Of a DNA stretch of 64,000 nucleotides, positions 42,715-54,540 are shown piece by piece. Source of the stretch: Allomyces macrogynus ATCC 38327 (lineage: Eukaryota; Blastocladiomycota; Blastocladiomycetes; Blastocladiales; Blastocladiaceae); assembly GCA_000151295.1 (NCBI GenBank), contig GG745367.1, positions 153,236 through 217,235 of the forward strand, in the 5' to 3' direction. The translations under genes were made by a program, and so were the position numbers. The notes under the pieces were generated by a model. It saw nothing but the letters and a program-made list of their open reading frames with translations, did no database searches and was not told where the DNA came from. Position 1 is the first letter of the stretch; the number at the start of each line of letters is the position of its first letter.

Positions 42715-45360
42715 GTGCGCCGCGGCATGCGCCCGCCCGCCGCCATGGACGACATGGTCATGACCGCCTACTACGAGGCCGACGACCCGGCCGAGAACGG
42801 ATCACCACGGCCGCCGGCTGCAGCCGTGACCGACGCCAGCGATGGAGCGCCTACCACGCCCACGACCCCAACTGCAACCACGACCACGGCGTCGCCCCTC
42901 TCTCCGCTGTGGACGGTGCCCTACACGGCGCTGATCAGCGCGCCGGCGGCGTGGGTGCAGCAGCGGTGGACGTCAACGACCGGTTCGACGACGACGACAA
43001 CGCGTGCGGACGCGACCGACGCAGCGTCACGTGTCCCGCGTTCTCTGCGCGCGCCCACGCCATCGCCACCTCACTCGCCCACCGACGACGACAATGTTAT
43101 CGCCCCATCCCCACCGGCCATGTTCTCTCCATCATCTCCCGCGGCTGCGCTCCTCGACTCGCCGATACAAGAACCGGCACCGGCACCGGAACCTGCGCCG
43201 GCACCCGTCCCGGTCCCTCTGTCGCGCTGCAGCGCCGCTGCTGCCGGCCCGCCCGGCCACACGCCGCCATCGCCGCCATCGCGCGCCCTGCACCGCCGTT
43301 CCCGTACCGTTCCGGCACCAGCACCCGCCATGCCTGCAGCCGCACCGTCGGCAAGCGATGCCGACGTGCTCAGGCCGCGCGCCGCAACGAGTACCGGGTC
43401 GTCGTCAAGTGGAACGGCAGCATCCAATGGCGACACCAGCGCAGCATCCGCATCTGGAGCAGCATCCGCATCTGTAGCAGCGTCCGCATCCGAAAACGGT
43501 GCACCTGCACCAACAACGCCAACCCCGCCGTCCAAGTACGTCGTGGTCCCGCACCCGCCTCCTCCCGAGGTCCCGCTCGTCGCCAAGACTCCGAAGAACG
43601 CAGCCTTCCACCGCATCTTCAAACACCTGCCTCTCGACGAGTTTCTCATCGAGGACTTCTCATGCGCTCTCCAAAAGGAAATCCTCGTGCAAGGCCGACT
43701 CTACCTGACTGACCGGCACATTTGCTTCCACGCGGTCATTTTCGGATGGGTCACATCGCTGACCATCGCCTTTTCGGACGTGACGCGCATCGACAAGAAA
43801 TCAACAGCGCTGATTTTCCCAAACGCGATTGAAGTCGCGACGGCGCAGCAAACTTATTTTTTCGCGTCGTTTATCTTTCGCGAACTCGCGTTCAATATGA
43901 TGACCGCGCTCTGGCGCAAGCAGTGTGGGCCGGGCGTCACGCCGCCGCCGTTACCGGACCTGGTCGTGACCCCCGCATCGCCGACTCGTGCGAATGCACT
44001 GGCCGCACAGAAGACGGATTCAGCCACGAGTTCTGACGAGAATGGCGTTCGCGCGCGGTCGCTCACGCAGCGGCTCGTCACGCTCGGTCGACGGCACCCA
44101 AAGTCGCGCACCAACTCGCCGTCGCGCAACGGAACCAGTGGTGGGGACAAGTCGCCGAGCCGCCCGGCATCGGCGCCCGCGTCGACCGATACCTCCCCGC
44201 TCCTCGCGCCAGCAGCGGAAGTCGCCGACGTCCCGCCGCTCGAGTGGACGACCGACGGGCACGAGGCCGACGATAATGCCGGCGACAGCGATTTCGACGA
44301 CGACGATGACGAGGACGTGGACATCTCCTCGACCCTCCCGGCGCACTTCGACCTCCCGCCAGTCCTCGAACCGCACTCGGATACCGCATCCGACGACCCC
44401 TGCGCGTGCGCGCCACTCGCCACCACCGTCCTCGACGTCGAATGGCGCCACTGGCCGCCGCGCGCAGCCTTTGCCGTGCTGTTCGGCCCACACGCCTACT
44501 CGACGCCACGGTCCCACGCAGGCGTGCCTCGGCACGTCCTCGAGCATGACCTCCACTGCACGGCCCTCTCCGCGACGTCCTGGACCGCCGGCCCGCCACC
44601 ACAGCGGTCGATCACCTACACGATGCCGCTCGCCGTGGCCATGGGCCCGAAACAGACGGCCGTGCAGACGACCGAGTCGCTCCTCGCCGCGTCACGCGCG
44701 CATTGTGCGTTCGACGTACACACGGTCACGCCGGACGTGCCCTACGGCGCCGCATTCACCGTGCACGCTCGCGTGTGCCTGGATCGGACGGCCAGTGGCG
44801 GCACGCGCGCGCGCGTGTCGGTGGAAGTGGTGTGGGCCGGGAAACCGCCGTGGTTGCGTGGACCCGTCGAGGCGGGGGCCGTCGACGGGCAGAAGAAGTA
44901 CTGGGCGCTGATTGCCGCACGGATCGAGGCGCTTCCACCGCCACAGGTGCCGGGGGCCGCGAATGGACGCACGCACCGGCGTCGCGTACGGGTCGGCGCG
45001 CACGGACAAGGGCTGGTCGTGTCGACGACGACGGCGGCGATGACGCGGCATCGGCGCATGTCGCGGTCGCCAAGGCCACGGTCCCCCGTGGCAACGCGGC
45101 ACCCGCGCGCAGCATCGCCACCACCGGCACCAGCGCACGTGCCTGTTGCAACGGCACTCACGCCCACGAGTACGTGGTCGTGGACCGCGTGGCTCGCGCC
45201 GAGTAATGTGCATGTGGCGGTGCTCGTTGCGCTGGTGGCCGTCAACGCATGGGTGTTTGTGCAGTTGTCGAACTTGCACGCCGGATTGCGCGCGCTCGCG
45301 GACGCACATGCGGCGCTGGGGGTGGCTGCGGGTGTGGTAGGCGCAGTCGTGCATCCGTGA
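42715..45360 (+). CDS. GRAM/VASt membrane-contact sterol-transfer protein (Lam/Aster-like)
   Basis: Single exon, 881 residues. A disordered Pro/Ala/Thr-rich N-terminus of about 285 residues leads to a GRAM domain (about 290-405: FHRIFKHLPLDEFLIEDFSC, LYLTDRHICFHAVIFGWVTS, ALIFPNAIEVAT), a Ser-rich and acidic linker (DDDDEDVDISST), a VASt (START-like) domain (about 560-740: VLFGPHAYSTPR, SITYTMPLAVAMGPKQTAVQ, YGAAFTVHARVCLD, VSVEVVWAGKPPWLRG), and a C-terminal membrane anchor (about 831-851, VAVLVALVAVNAWVFVQL). This order matches yeast Lam/Ysp and animal Aster proteins, which sit in the ER at contact sites and move sterols. Several Mets near the start; the first is used. Confidence 0.9.
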   Translation: MRRGMRPPAAMDDMVMTAYYEADDPAENGSPRPPAAAVTDASDGAPTTPTTPTATTTTASPLSPLWTVPYTALISAPAAWVQQRWTSTTGSTTTTTRADATDAASRVPRSLRAPTPSPPHSPTDDDNVIAPSPPAMFSPSSPAAALLDSPIQEPAPAPEPAPAPVPVPLSRCSAAAAGPPGHTPPSPPSRALHRRSRTVPAPAPAMPAAAPSASDADVLRPRAATSTGSSSSGTAASNGDTSAASASGAASASVAASASENGAPAPTTPTPPSKYVVVPHPPPPEVPLVAKTPKNAAFHRIFKHLPLDEFLIEDFSCALQKEILVQGRLYLTDRHICFHAVIFGWVTSLTIAFSDVTRIDKKSTALIFPNAIEVATAQQTYFFASFIFRELAFNMMTALWRKQCGPGVTPPPLPDLVVTPASPTRANALAAQKTDSATSSDENGVRARSLTQRLVTLGRRHPKSRTNSPSRNGTSGGDKSPSRPASAPASTDTSPLLAPAAEVADVPPLEWTTDGHEADDNAGDSDFDDDDDEDVDISSTLPAHFDLPPVLEPHSDTASDDPCACAPLATTVLDVEWRHWPPRAAFAVLFGPHAYSTPRSHAGVPRHVLEHDLHCTALSATSWTAGPPPQRSITYTMPLAVAMGPKQTAVQTTESLLAASRAHCAFDVHTVTPDVPYGAAFTVHARVCLDRTASGGTRARVSVEVVWAGKPPWLRGPVEAGAVDGQKKYWALIAARIEALPPPQVPGAANGRTHRRRVRVGAHGQGLVVSTTTAAMTRHRRMSRSPRPRSPVATRHPRAASPPPAPAHVPVATALTPTSTWSWTAWLAPSNVHVAVLVALVAVNAWVFVQLSNLHAGLRALADAHAALGVAAGVVGAVVHP

Positions 45361-45746
45361 AAGGTTACTGTCTTTTTTTGGTTGTTTTTTTCTTCTTGTC
45401 GTTGGGTTCGACGAGAGTAGAGCGCACCGGCGTGTATCCTGTGCGCGCCGGGGCCATCACCACCGCATTGTATCTACCTACACATTTGACACTTCATTCG
45501 TTTGTTCGTGTCCTGTGCCGGCCACGGGGGGATCCCGCGCGGCCGCACGCGTGCCGCCGTCGCCGCTGGTCGGTTCGTCGGGTCGAGTTGGGGGAGCAAG
45601 CAAGCGTGAGCAAAAAGAGTCTTCACGCAATCAATAAATCAATGCCTGTCCACGTCCCGTCCTTCATCTGTACCCCACTCCAAACAAAACAAAAACGATC
45701 GCGTCGATCAAGGGCAGCGGGGGGATATTCTATACACGTTCACGCT
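45361..45746. other. Convergent spacer
   Basis: 3' flanks of the GRAM/VASt and velvet genes; a T-rich stretch just after 45360. No gene seen. Confidence 0.5.
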
Positions 45747-48114
45747 TCACGGCCCAACCAACCACCCATACCCATCGCCACCACTATGCCACGCATTCCC
45801 CCCACCTGCCGCCGTCGCTGTCGCCACGGGCACCGGCACGCGCGGGTGCCGCGGGTACCCTCCCATTCCCATCCCCGCATAGTCCCCGACCGTCGTCGGG
45901 TCCGCGAGGTAATGATGGTGCCCTGCTTGCTGCTGCTGCTGTTGTTGCACTGGAGGCGGAGGACCAGGTGCGGGTGCGGAACGGGTATAGTACACGTCAG
46001 CGTGCGCCCATGCGGCGGCAGCTGCCGCGGCCGTCTGGTAGTGCTGGTGGTAGTACGGCGACGCGTGGTCCGGCAGCGTGGGCGCCGCCACGGCGGCCGA
46101 CGCGACGGACCCGGACCCGTCGGCTGTGGGGCCCGTGAGGAAGTGCATTGGCACGCCAGTGGGCGTCGGCGGCAGGTACGTGTCCGCCGTTGTGGCTGTC
46201 GCCGTTGGTTGCGCCGGTTGTGGGAAGTGGGGGTGGTGAGGGTGGTGATGGTGGTATCCAGGCGCGCCCGCGCCGGTGCCAGAGGAAACGTGGAACGCGG
46301 TCGCGGTCGGGGTTGCGGGCACATGAAATGCCGCAGCCAGCGGCGTCGGCGGCACGCTCGTCGAGTACACGGCTTGTGTCGGTGTGGGCGGCGGGATCGG
46401 GATCGGCGGCGCGGGGAGGGTGTCGCCCCACCCCGCCGACGCGGACGGGGGAGGACCACCGCGCGCGTGCGCCCACCCCGCCGTCGCTGGAGTGTACCGC
46501 GCGGTGTCTTGCGCGGTGGGCGGGTCCCAATGCCCTCACCCCGTGCTCGACTCCGGCGCGCGGGTCCCGCCGTGATCCCACCCCGCCGCTGTGGAGTGTG
46601 GCGGCATCGTATCGATCCCCCACCCCCCGCTGGCGTCCGCGAGTAACGGGGTCGCGGGTTGCGACGGCACTTCGTACCCGTACGCGCCCGGGTACCCCGC
46701 CGCGAGCCCAGCACCCGGGTCCACGTGGTGTGGCTGGCTCGGGACGGCGATCGGCGGGTTCGGCGCGTGGTGGTATCCGGGCGGCGAGAGCGGTAAGATC
46801 GCGTCGGGTTCAATGGCACGTGCAGTGGCGGTAAGCGTGAGCCCCGCGCGGGCCCGGCCGGGGCGGGGGAGGCGCGGGAGTCGCCGACCGCGTCCGGGTC
46901 GGGGATGGTATCGCGCGCGCGTTTCCCGCGCCGTCGGCCCGTGGACGGTGGTGCCGGGGTGGTTCCGGACGGCGGGGTTGTTGAGTCGGCGGTGGTGGTG
47001 CGGGAATCGGTGGTGGTGGTGGTACGCGCGGTCGGCATGCATCGAATGCGCAGTTTCACGCCGTGGTGCACGACGTACCGCGTCCATGCGGTCGAGGCTA
47101 GACAAAGTCGCCAAATATCGTCAATTTGGGGACCAGACGTGGTGGAGAAAATCGACAGCGATGCGTACGCGTCAGGCCCGGGAATTTCTTGGGCGTCCAA
47201 ACGGTCACGGGCCGTGACAAGATACTTGCGAGCCGGCGCACCTTGACACTACACGTATCGTCGCAACTGTCAGCGGCGCGAAATCCACGGCGTTTTCCGG
47301 GAAATGCATCACGACGTACCCGACCATCTCGCACAACACAAACCGGAACCGCAGCTTGCCCTCGTTCTTGACCGAAATATCCGGGAACACGGCAAACGCC
47401 GCGCTCGTCCCGTCCACATCGGGCATCCGGAACAGCGCGCTCACGACACTGCCGTACGTCAATGTCGGCGCGGCCTTGCCCCCCACCGCCGCCATCGGCA
47501 CTGGCTCGGCCTCGTCGCTGTTGCCGTCCCGGATCTTTTGGGCCTTGTCGCGCGGCATCGGCACCGCTGCTGCGTAGACGAACAGCCGCGGGTTATGCGT
47601 GTACCAGTCGCTCGTGAAATGCGCGTTCTGGCCATCAACGGACTCGATGCGCACTTGCACGACGGGCGGCGGGTCGATTGGGCGCCGGTCCAGCGACCCG
47701 GCGGTCCCGCACAGGCGCGCATGCACCGGCTGCTGCCGGATCACGAGCGTGTACTTGCTACACAGGTGCGCAAGAGGAACCGTCCGCCGTTAATCTTCCG
47801 GCAGGCGCACGCAAGTAGGGCAAGGCAGGGCAGGGACGGACGTACAGTCCATTGCGCACGGCACTGCGCGCGTCCGGCGCGTTTGCCGCGTCCTGCGCGC
47901 GAATCATGGCCGCCAAGGCGTCGCGCTCGGCGGAACCGGCCGCAGGTGCCGCGCCGTCGATGCCGTCCGTTGGGTCGAGGTCGGGGTCGGCGGGGGTGGC
48001 GCGCTCGCCGGCCGTCGTGGTGGGGCGTCGTACGCCGGCGGCGGTGGGGCGCGGCGGGTGCTGCTGCTGCTGCTGCTGCTGGTCGTGGTGGTCGGACGCG
48101 GCGCGCGCCATCAT
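45747..48114 (-). CDS. Velvet-domain regulator
   Basis: Fungal DNA-binding regulator of development and secondary metabolism. Exons (minus): 48114-47846 (poly-Gln leader), 47757-47320, 47248-47169, 47097 onward. Every join keeps phase and rebuilds the velvet domain: NGLKYTLVIRQQPVHARLCG, DRRPIDPPPVVQVRIE, FAVFPDISVKNEGKLRFRFV, LCEMVGVKVRRLASILSRP, VTVWTPKKFPGLTPSTAWTR, HHGVKLRIR. The tail is long and rich in Pro/His/Tyr/Ala, with poly-Ala and poly-Gln. In the tail the frame changes once (near 46845-46870) and meets a TGA (near 46531) that sits inside GGGTGAGG, a possible GTGAGG donor; either a small intron or a real stop. The exact tail is therefore uncertain; the domain is not. Confidence 0.85.
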
Positions 48115-51100
48115 TTCAGCGGGTCGGCCGCGCGCGTGACGAGGAGACGGCGGCAAGCGGCTGGGTGCTGGCGGGCGGTTGCGGATGGGAGCGAACGCAG
48201 TCAGTCGCGGCTTGTGTGGGGTGGATGAACGGCGGTCTTCGGCCGCGCGCAGATCAGGCACCCCGTGCGAGCACTTCACGTGGGCCGTGCGGAGCGCGAG
48301 CAGGGAGGCCCCCGCTCATCATGTCAGGTCGCACGGCCACGCCGGAAAAAATGGAAACGGCACGACCGGCACGATGGCGCGGTGGAGGCGACGGCCATCA
48401 AGATGGAGGAGCGCGCCGCCCACATCGCCGCGCCCATCTCGCGCCCGCACTGGTGAGTGCAAGTGGCAGGCTTGGCCCACCGTGGCCGCAGCCGCAAAAC
48501 GACAGCGAACGGTCCGGTGCGCCGGACGCCAGCAGGCGCGCACACGTCGGGCCTGCCCGGGATCCAGGAAACGTACGCACACGTCGGGATGGATGATCGC
48601 TGGCTGCCCCACGGCGCTGGAAGCAGCGGATCGGCGTGTCGGTGCGGGCTGCAGACAGCGGAGAGGTGCGACGCGAGCAGGACGGACGAGCTGCGGGCTC
48701 GATCGACCAGGGCGCGAGCCGAGAGTGCGGGGGCGCAGCAAGCTTTTGAGAGCGTGCACACTTGGAGATATCAATAGGCGGGTGGCGAACTCGAGCTCGT
48801 CGCGCAGATGTCGTCGTTGGTATTCAGGAGCCTGGACGGACGTCGGAGCGGAGAGAATCACCTCACACGCGCGCGTCCTTGCTGCGGTTGATTGACGATT
48901 TCCGGCGGGAGAAGCGAGCACGAGCGCGTGTGCGCTGTGTGGGACCGGGGCGGGCTGGGCAAGGCAAACGGCGGCGGCGGTCGGCGACCTTGCAGCACTG
49001 CACTGGTTGGTGTAACGTTGCGAGCTGTGATGAGCGCGCGGGCGGCGCCAACAGGAAACACAGGAACAGGCACGGCACGGCGCGCTCCGAGAATATGACC
49101 GTGGCCACGACGGCACACGGCCATCATCATCGCCAAAATGGCCATGGCCCAGCGCGCGCCGCGGCGGAGGCGTGCCATTCGCGGCCGTGATCGACATCAC
49201 GATGCTTGGCGCGGCTGTGCACGCCGGCGGCCGTGCTCGCGGACCCACAAGTCGAGGATGTTGCAGTTCGATCGCGGGGCATCATTGGCAACGCCAAACG
49301 CCAACGAACGAGAGGGGATCCGCGGAGCCGGGGCGCGCATCAACAAGAAAACCTTCGTCATGGCAACGCACCAGGATTTTTTCCGAGGAAGTAATGGACA
49401 GGAACGCGTGCCGTGCGCTCGTGTGCGTGTGCGCAGCTTTTGGAGAGAAAGCGAAGAGAGATAATAGGCGAGCGGGCGGGTCCGTCGTCTTTATCATCGC
49501 TCGGACGGCACTCAACGTCGCGTGTTGAGAACGCTTGGCGACCGAGGGCTATGTTGGTGATTGTGACCCGCGCGCGCCCTGTCGTTTTTGGCGGCGGCCC
49601 TGCTATTGCAGCTTGCGCACTGACGCGACGGCGATGCGCAACCAACTCTCGGACATCCGTCGCCACCGCACGCGGCCGACGTGAAACGAAACAAATCGCC
49701 TGGCTGTCTGTTTCGCTCTCCACCAGGTCGCGAGCGTCGTTTGGGGGTGTGGGTTGCAACGACAGACAGATCGGTTGGTTGGGTGTCACACTGGTGTGTT
49801 TCCCCCGCAAGCGCGAACCGCGCGGCGAACCATGTCTTGCTTGTCGAACGCCCATCTGCTTGGGGTGGTGGATATTTCTCGACGTGTTCCCGTCGGGATT
49901 TGCGCCCTCTGCCCTGCGCCTGCAGGTCAGACCCGCGCTCTTGGGTCGGACCACGCGTCTCTCGTTCTTGTCCCACACAGCGACGGGCCGAGAGCGCTAA
50001 TCTGGTTCGCCGTGCTGTGCGCGCCATCAACGGCTTGTCAATCGCCTCCATCAAGATTGAAGGGCGACACAATTGCGCCACGTCGACCTCATTTTGTGCT
50101 TGTCGAGCCCACGAGCGGCCACTCACCGTTGCTCAAGGGAGGAGCTGCACATTCAGTGGTCCACACGTCAATCTGGCAAAAGTCGCAGAGGGCGAATCAC
50201 AGGGCCCAACGGCACCCAACAGCGGTCACAAAAATGAGCGGGAAGGAAGGGCCGTTTCGTGAACGGTACGTGGCGGATTGCCATGAGGGCTGCGCGCTTC
50301 CGAGAGCAACGTGGTTGTGGCTGTCCGTGGCATCATGGCCAACTTCGAAACGCCGTCGTCATAGGAGCCCTCAAGGTAATTCCAACCAACTACAGGGGTG
50401 GAGAGCCATCATAGATACCATCACTGCCTGCCGAGCACATTTGATCGAGCTGCAAACGCTCATTCCGTCACAGACCTGGCTGGTGGAGACTCAGCTTCAG
50501 CTCGCTGAGCGTCTTGTCTTGACATTCAAACGGCAGCAGCGGAGGAAATTTGATTGGACAGCGTGCTGCCACGCCACCCAAATTATTGATGAAGCGCAAG
50601 ATCAGGATCACAACGAGCTCCCAAATCCGTAAGCTATCTTTTTGCGGCGTCGTGCACGCCTGGGGCCGCTTTTGTTATGAAACAGCCGGAAGGCGAACGA
50701 CCCTGCTGGTGCAAGATATCCATCCTGGATCGACTTGGCCTGAAAAACAAAACAGAAGGAACATCTTTAGTTCAATCATCCCTTTCCAATCTATTTGGGT
50801 CCGCCTTGACCTTCGTCACATTCGCGTCGGCTGTCGGTGTCTTGTCAAAGTGTGGTGCGTTTTGGGCAAAATGTGGCAGCAGTACTCAAAGCAGGTGTTG
50901 GCCAAAATGGCTTGCAGAGGCATGTGATGGAAGTGTCAGGCCCGTCAACGCCCCGCGCCAAGCATCGCACGCGTCGGCAACGCACGCCAACTCGCGCCAG
51001 CTTGATCACGACGTGCTGGGCGCCGTGCATCGTGTGGTGCAACGCACCGTGCTCGAGTCCGTCCACGACGAGCCATCCGTCCACTGGTCCAGAACCGCTG

Positions 51101-51333
51101 CCGTGCCGAGCACAACTTGCCGCAAACTGCCACGCGACGTGGACCTGTCACGCTCGCTCGAACCAGCACTCCGCTGCCGCCTGTTTCGCCATCAAATTTC
51201 CGCGCGACTTGACGCCCTCAAGTGACCAAATTGTACGGCTCTCGATACCAGATCGCACGCTCGTGCGCGCGGAACTGACCTCCCCCCCCCGTACACGCGT
51301 GCAGATCGTCCCACCGCCTGCCTGCCTCCCACC
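48115..51333. other. Long intergenic region, 3.2 kb
   Basis: Largest gene-poor stretch in the window. The left half is GC-rich, the right half (about 49,300-51,000) closer to even composition. Frames exist (longest plus frame 49754-50632) but none shows codon character or family resemblance. No RNA gene, long repeat or transposase motif recognised. It contains the promoter of AP-1 gamma and the upstream region of the velvet gene. Confidence 0.45.
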
Positions 51334-54159
51334 ATGGTCGTGCGGCTCAAGGAATTCATCAAGCAGATTCGCGCGTGCAAGACGGCTGCTGATGAGCGCG
51401 CCGTCGTTGCCAAGGAGTCGGCTGCGATTCGCACGCTGCTCAAGGAAGACTCGCCCGACCACCGGCACACCAATGTCGCCAAGCTGCTCTACATCCACAT
51501 GCTTGGCTACCCGGCGCATTTTGGGCAAATGGAGTGCGTCAAGCTCGTCGCGTCGCCGCGGTTTGCCGATAAGCGTCTGGGCTACCTCGGCATCATGCTG
51601 CTGCTCGACGAGAACCAGGAGACGCTGACGCTTGTCACGAATTCGCTGAAAAAGTATGGTTACGATTGGTGGGTCGCGTAGAGTGGAAAAATCCGCGTTT
51701 CTCACCAGCGTTTGCTCGATAGCGACATGAACCACCCCAACATGTACGTCATTGGCCTCGCGCTCTGCACGCTCGGCAATATTTCGTCGGTCGCCATGTC
51801 GCGCGACTTGTGTCCCGAGGTGGAGAAGCTGCTCGCGAGCTCCAACAGTTACATTCGCAAAAAGGTACGCACACCTGCTGCCTTTTCAACTCCCCTCGTA
51901 TTTTCTTCCGGTGCACATTCTCACCACATGTGCGACAACGATTAGGCCGCCCTCTGTGCGATCCGCATCATCCGCAAGGTCCCCGACCTGATGGAAGTCT
52001 TTATCCCGCGCGTGCGGTCGATCTTGGGCGAGCGCAATCACGGCGCGCTGCTCACAGGCCTGACGCTCATTCAAGAAATGTGCACGCTCAACTCGGCCGT
52101 CTTGACGGAATTCCGCGCCACGGTGCCGGCTCTCGTCAAGCTGCTCAAACAGCTGATCACGACGGGCTACTCGCCCGAGCACGATGTCTCGGGCATCACC
52201 GACCCCTTTTTGCAAGTCAAGATCCTGCGCCTGTTGCGGCAACTCGGCACGGGCGACGCGACCGCGTCGGAGCAAATGAACGACGTGCTCGCGCACGTGG
52301 CGACCAACACGGACGGGTCCAAGAACGTCGGTAACGCCATCCTGTACGAGACGGTCTTGACGATTTTGGCGATTCAGGCCGAGCCGACGCTGCGTGTGCT
52401 TGCCATCAACATTCTCGGCAAGTTTTTGGCCAACAAGGACAACAATATTCGCTACGTTGCGCTGCAGACGCTCATCAAGACGATTGCCGTTGACGGTCAG
52501 GCCGTGCAGCGGCACCGCGCCACGGTCCTCGAGTGCTTGCGCGACGCCGACGTGTCGATTCGCCGCCGCGCCCTCGAACTCGCGTTTGCCCTGATCTACC
52601 CGCAGAACGTGCGTGTCATGACGCGTGAGCTGCTGGCGTTCCTCGAAGTCGCCGACGTCGAGTTCCGCGCGCCCATGGTTGCGCAAATCTGTGCGACGGC
52701 CGACCGGTTCGCGCCCAACAAGCGGTGGCACCTCGACACGCTGATCCGCGTCATGAAACTCGCCGGCAACTATGTGCGCGAAGAGACGGTCGCACAGCTC
52801 GTGCGGCTCGCGACCAACGCGCCGGACCTGCAGGCCTACGGCGTGCACAAACTCTACTGGCTCGTCAAGGCCGATGCCGCGCAGGAAGGACTCGTGCACG
52901 CGGCCGTCTGGACGATGGGCGAGTTTGGCGACGTGCTCGTGTCGGGCGCCGGCGGTGCGGCCGCTGCGGCCCCCGCGACGGGTGAAGACCAGGACGACGA
53001 GCCCGCGTCGGGTCTGCTGACGGGCACCCCCGCCGCGGCGCCGACCGAGGCCGAGGTGATTGCCCTGCTCGAGTCGATTCTGATTGGCGCGTTTGTCACA
53101 CAAACGACCAAGCAGTATGTCCTGACGGCATTGATGAAACTGTCGACGCGGTTCACGGGCGGCGCCGTCACGCAGGCGATTCAGACGCTCTTGCAGCGGT
53201 ACGCGACGTCGATGAACCTCGAGCTGCAGCAGCGGTCAGTTGAGTACACGCACATGTTTGACCTCGACCCGATGCTGCGCGCCGGGCTCTGGGAACGGAT
53301 GCCCGTTCTCGAACTCAAAGAAGGGGACAAGTACGAGCAGAATGCCGCGCTCGCTGCCGAGGTGGGCGCCAAGCCGGCGTCGGCAGCCAAGGCCGCGTCC
53401 GCGGTCGACCCAATGGCGTCAGCCCTGCTCGACCTTGATGGCCTGAGCCTCGGTGGCGCGCCGGCGTCGCCCACACGCGGCGCTGCCGTGCCCGCGGGTA
53501 ACCCGCTCGATCTGATGGCCGATCTGTTCTCGAGTCCGGCACCGGCCATGGTGACGTCCGCCGCGGTGCCCGTCAAGTCCGCTGCGCCCGCGCAGGACCC
53601 GCTCGCCCTGCTCATGGGGCTTGGCGGTGGTGCGTCCGCGGCGCCGGCGCCGGCTCCGGCCGCCGCGGCTGCTCCTCGCGACCCGCTCGCGGACCTGCTG
53701 GGCGGTGGGATGCTGGGCTCGTCGAGTCCCGCTCCCGCACCCGCGGCCCCGGCGGCCCCAACCGCTGCCGCATCGGCGGGCGGTAACGGCGACTGGAACG
53801 TGGCGACGGTCGCGTACCAGTCGTCCGACCTTGTCGTGCACCTGTCGCCGACCAAGGTCACGTCGGCCGACGGCGCGCAGTCACTCGTGCAGGTGCAGGC
53901 CGTGCTCGCGCACACCGGGCAGCATGGGGACACCGTTTCGGACATGCAGTTGCTGGTCGCGGTGCCCAAGACGCACAAGATCCAGTTGGCGCCCATGTCG
54001 AGCACGACGGTCGCGCCGGGCGGGACGGCGACACAGGCGTTCCGGATCTTGAACCCAGAGAACAAGCCGATCAAGTTGCGGCTCAAGGTCGTGTATACAG
54101 TTGGCGCGCGGAAAGTGGATGAGGTGGTCGAGTTCAAGTTTGCCGACTCGGTGCTGTGA
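51334..54159 (+). CDS. AP1G1: AP-1 complex subunit gamma (gamma-adaptin)
   Basis: Large subunit of the AP-1 clathrin adaptor at the trans-Golgi network and endosomes. Exons 51334-51653, 51723-51864, 51946-54159 join in phase to 891 residues. The adaptin trunk begins [20 protein letters not shown] and includes [92 protein letters not shown]. The hinge (about 640-770) is Ala/Pro-rich with [10 protein letters not shown] and [10 protein letters not shown] clathrin-box-like motifs. The C-terminal ear (GAE) runs from about 775 ([14 protein letters not shown]) to EFKFADSVL. Length is normal for the family. Confidence 0.96.
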
Positions 54160-54540
54160 GAGGAGCACTGCTCGACGCGACGCGGCCTGATCTCGCTCGC
54201 GCGCTTCTGGAAACATGGCGCAATGTTGTCCCCGTCTGCTGATTCTTTGTCGGTTTGGTTTGCGGGACGCGAGAGATTCGACTTGGTGCCCAACCGTGGT
54301 GCCCTAAATTTGATCAAAATTCATTTTACTCTCACTGCTTTTGCCCCGACCTTGGAGACGCAAGTCGAAGGGTTCCTCCTCCTTCTCCTCCTCCTCCTTG
54401 CACGCGCACCTCATGGCGCGATGCGTCAAGTTTTCCCCAACGATTCAGTGCAGCGGTGCAGCAAATGCCATCTACGAGTCCCATCCCAATCGTTCTCTAG
54501 TCGGCTGTGCAAAGTCCCTTCACCCCTTCTCATGCCATCA
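54160..54540. other. Convergent spacer
   Basis: 381 bp between the AP-1 gamma stop and the K+ channel stop. A TCCTCC-rich stretch near 54372. No gene seen. Confidence 0.5.

Noticed and set aside
49754..50632. 292-residue open frame in the long intergenic region
   Set aside because: No recognisable domain and no codon-like bias; low support as a gene without transcripts.
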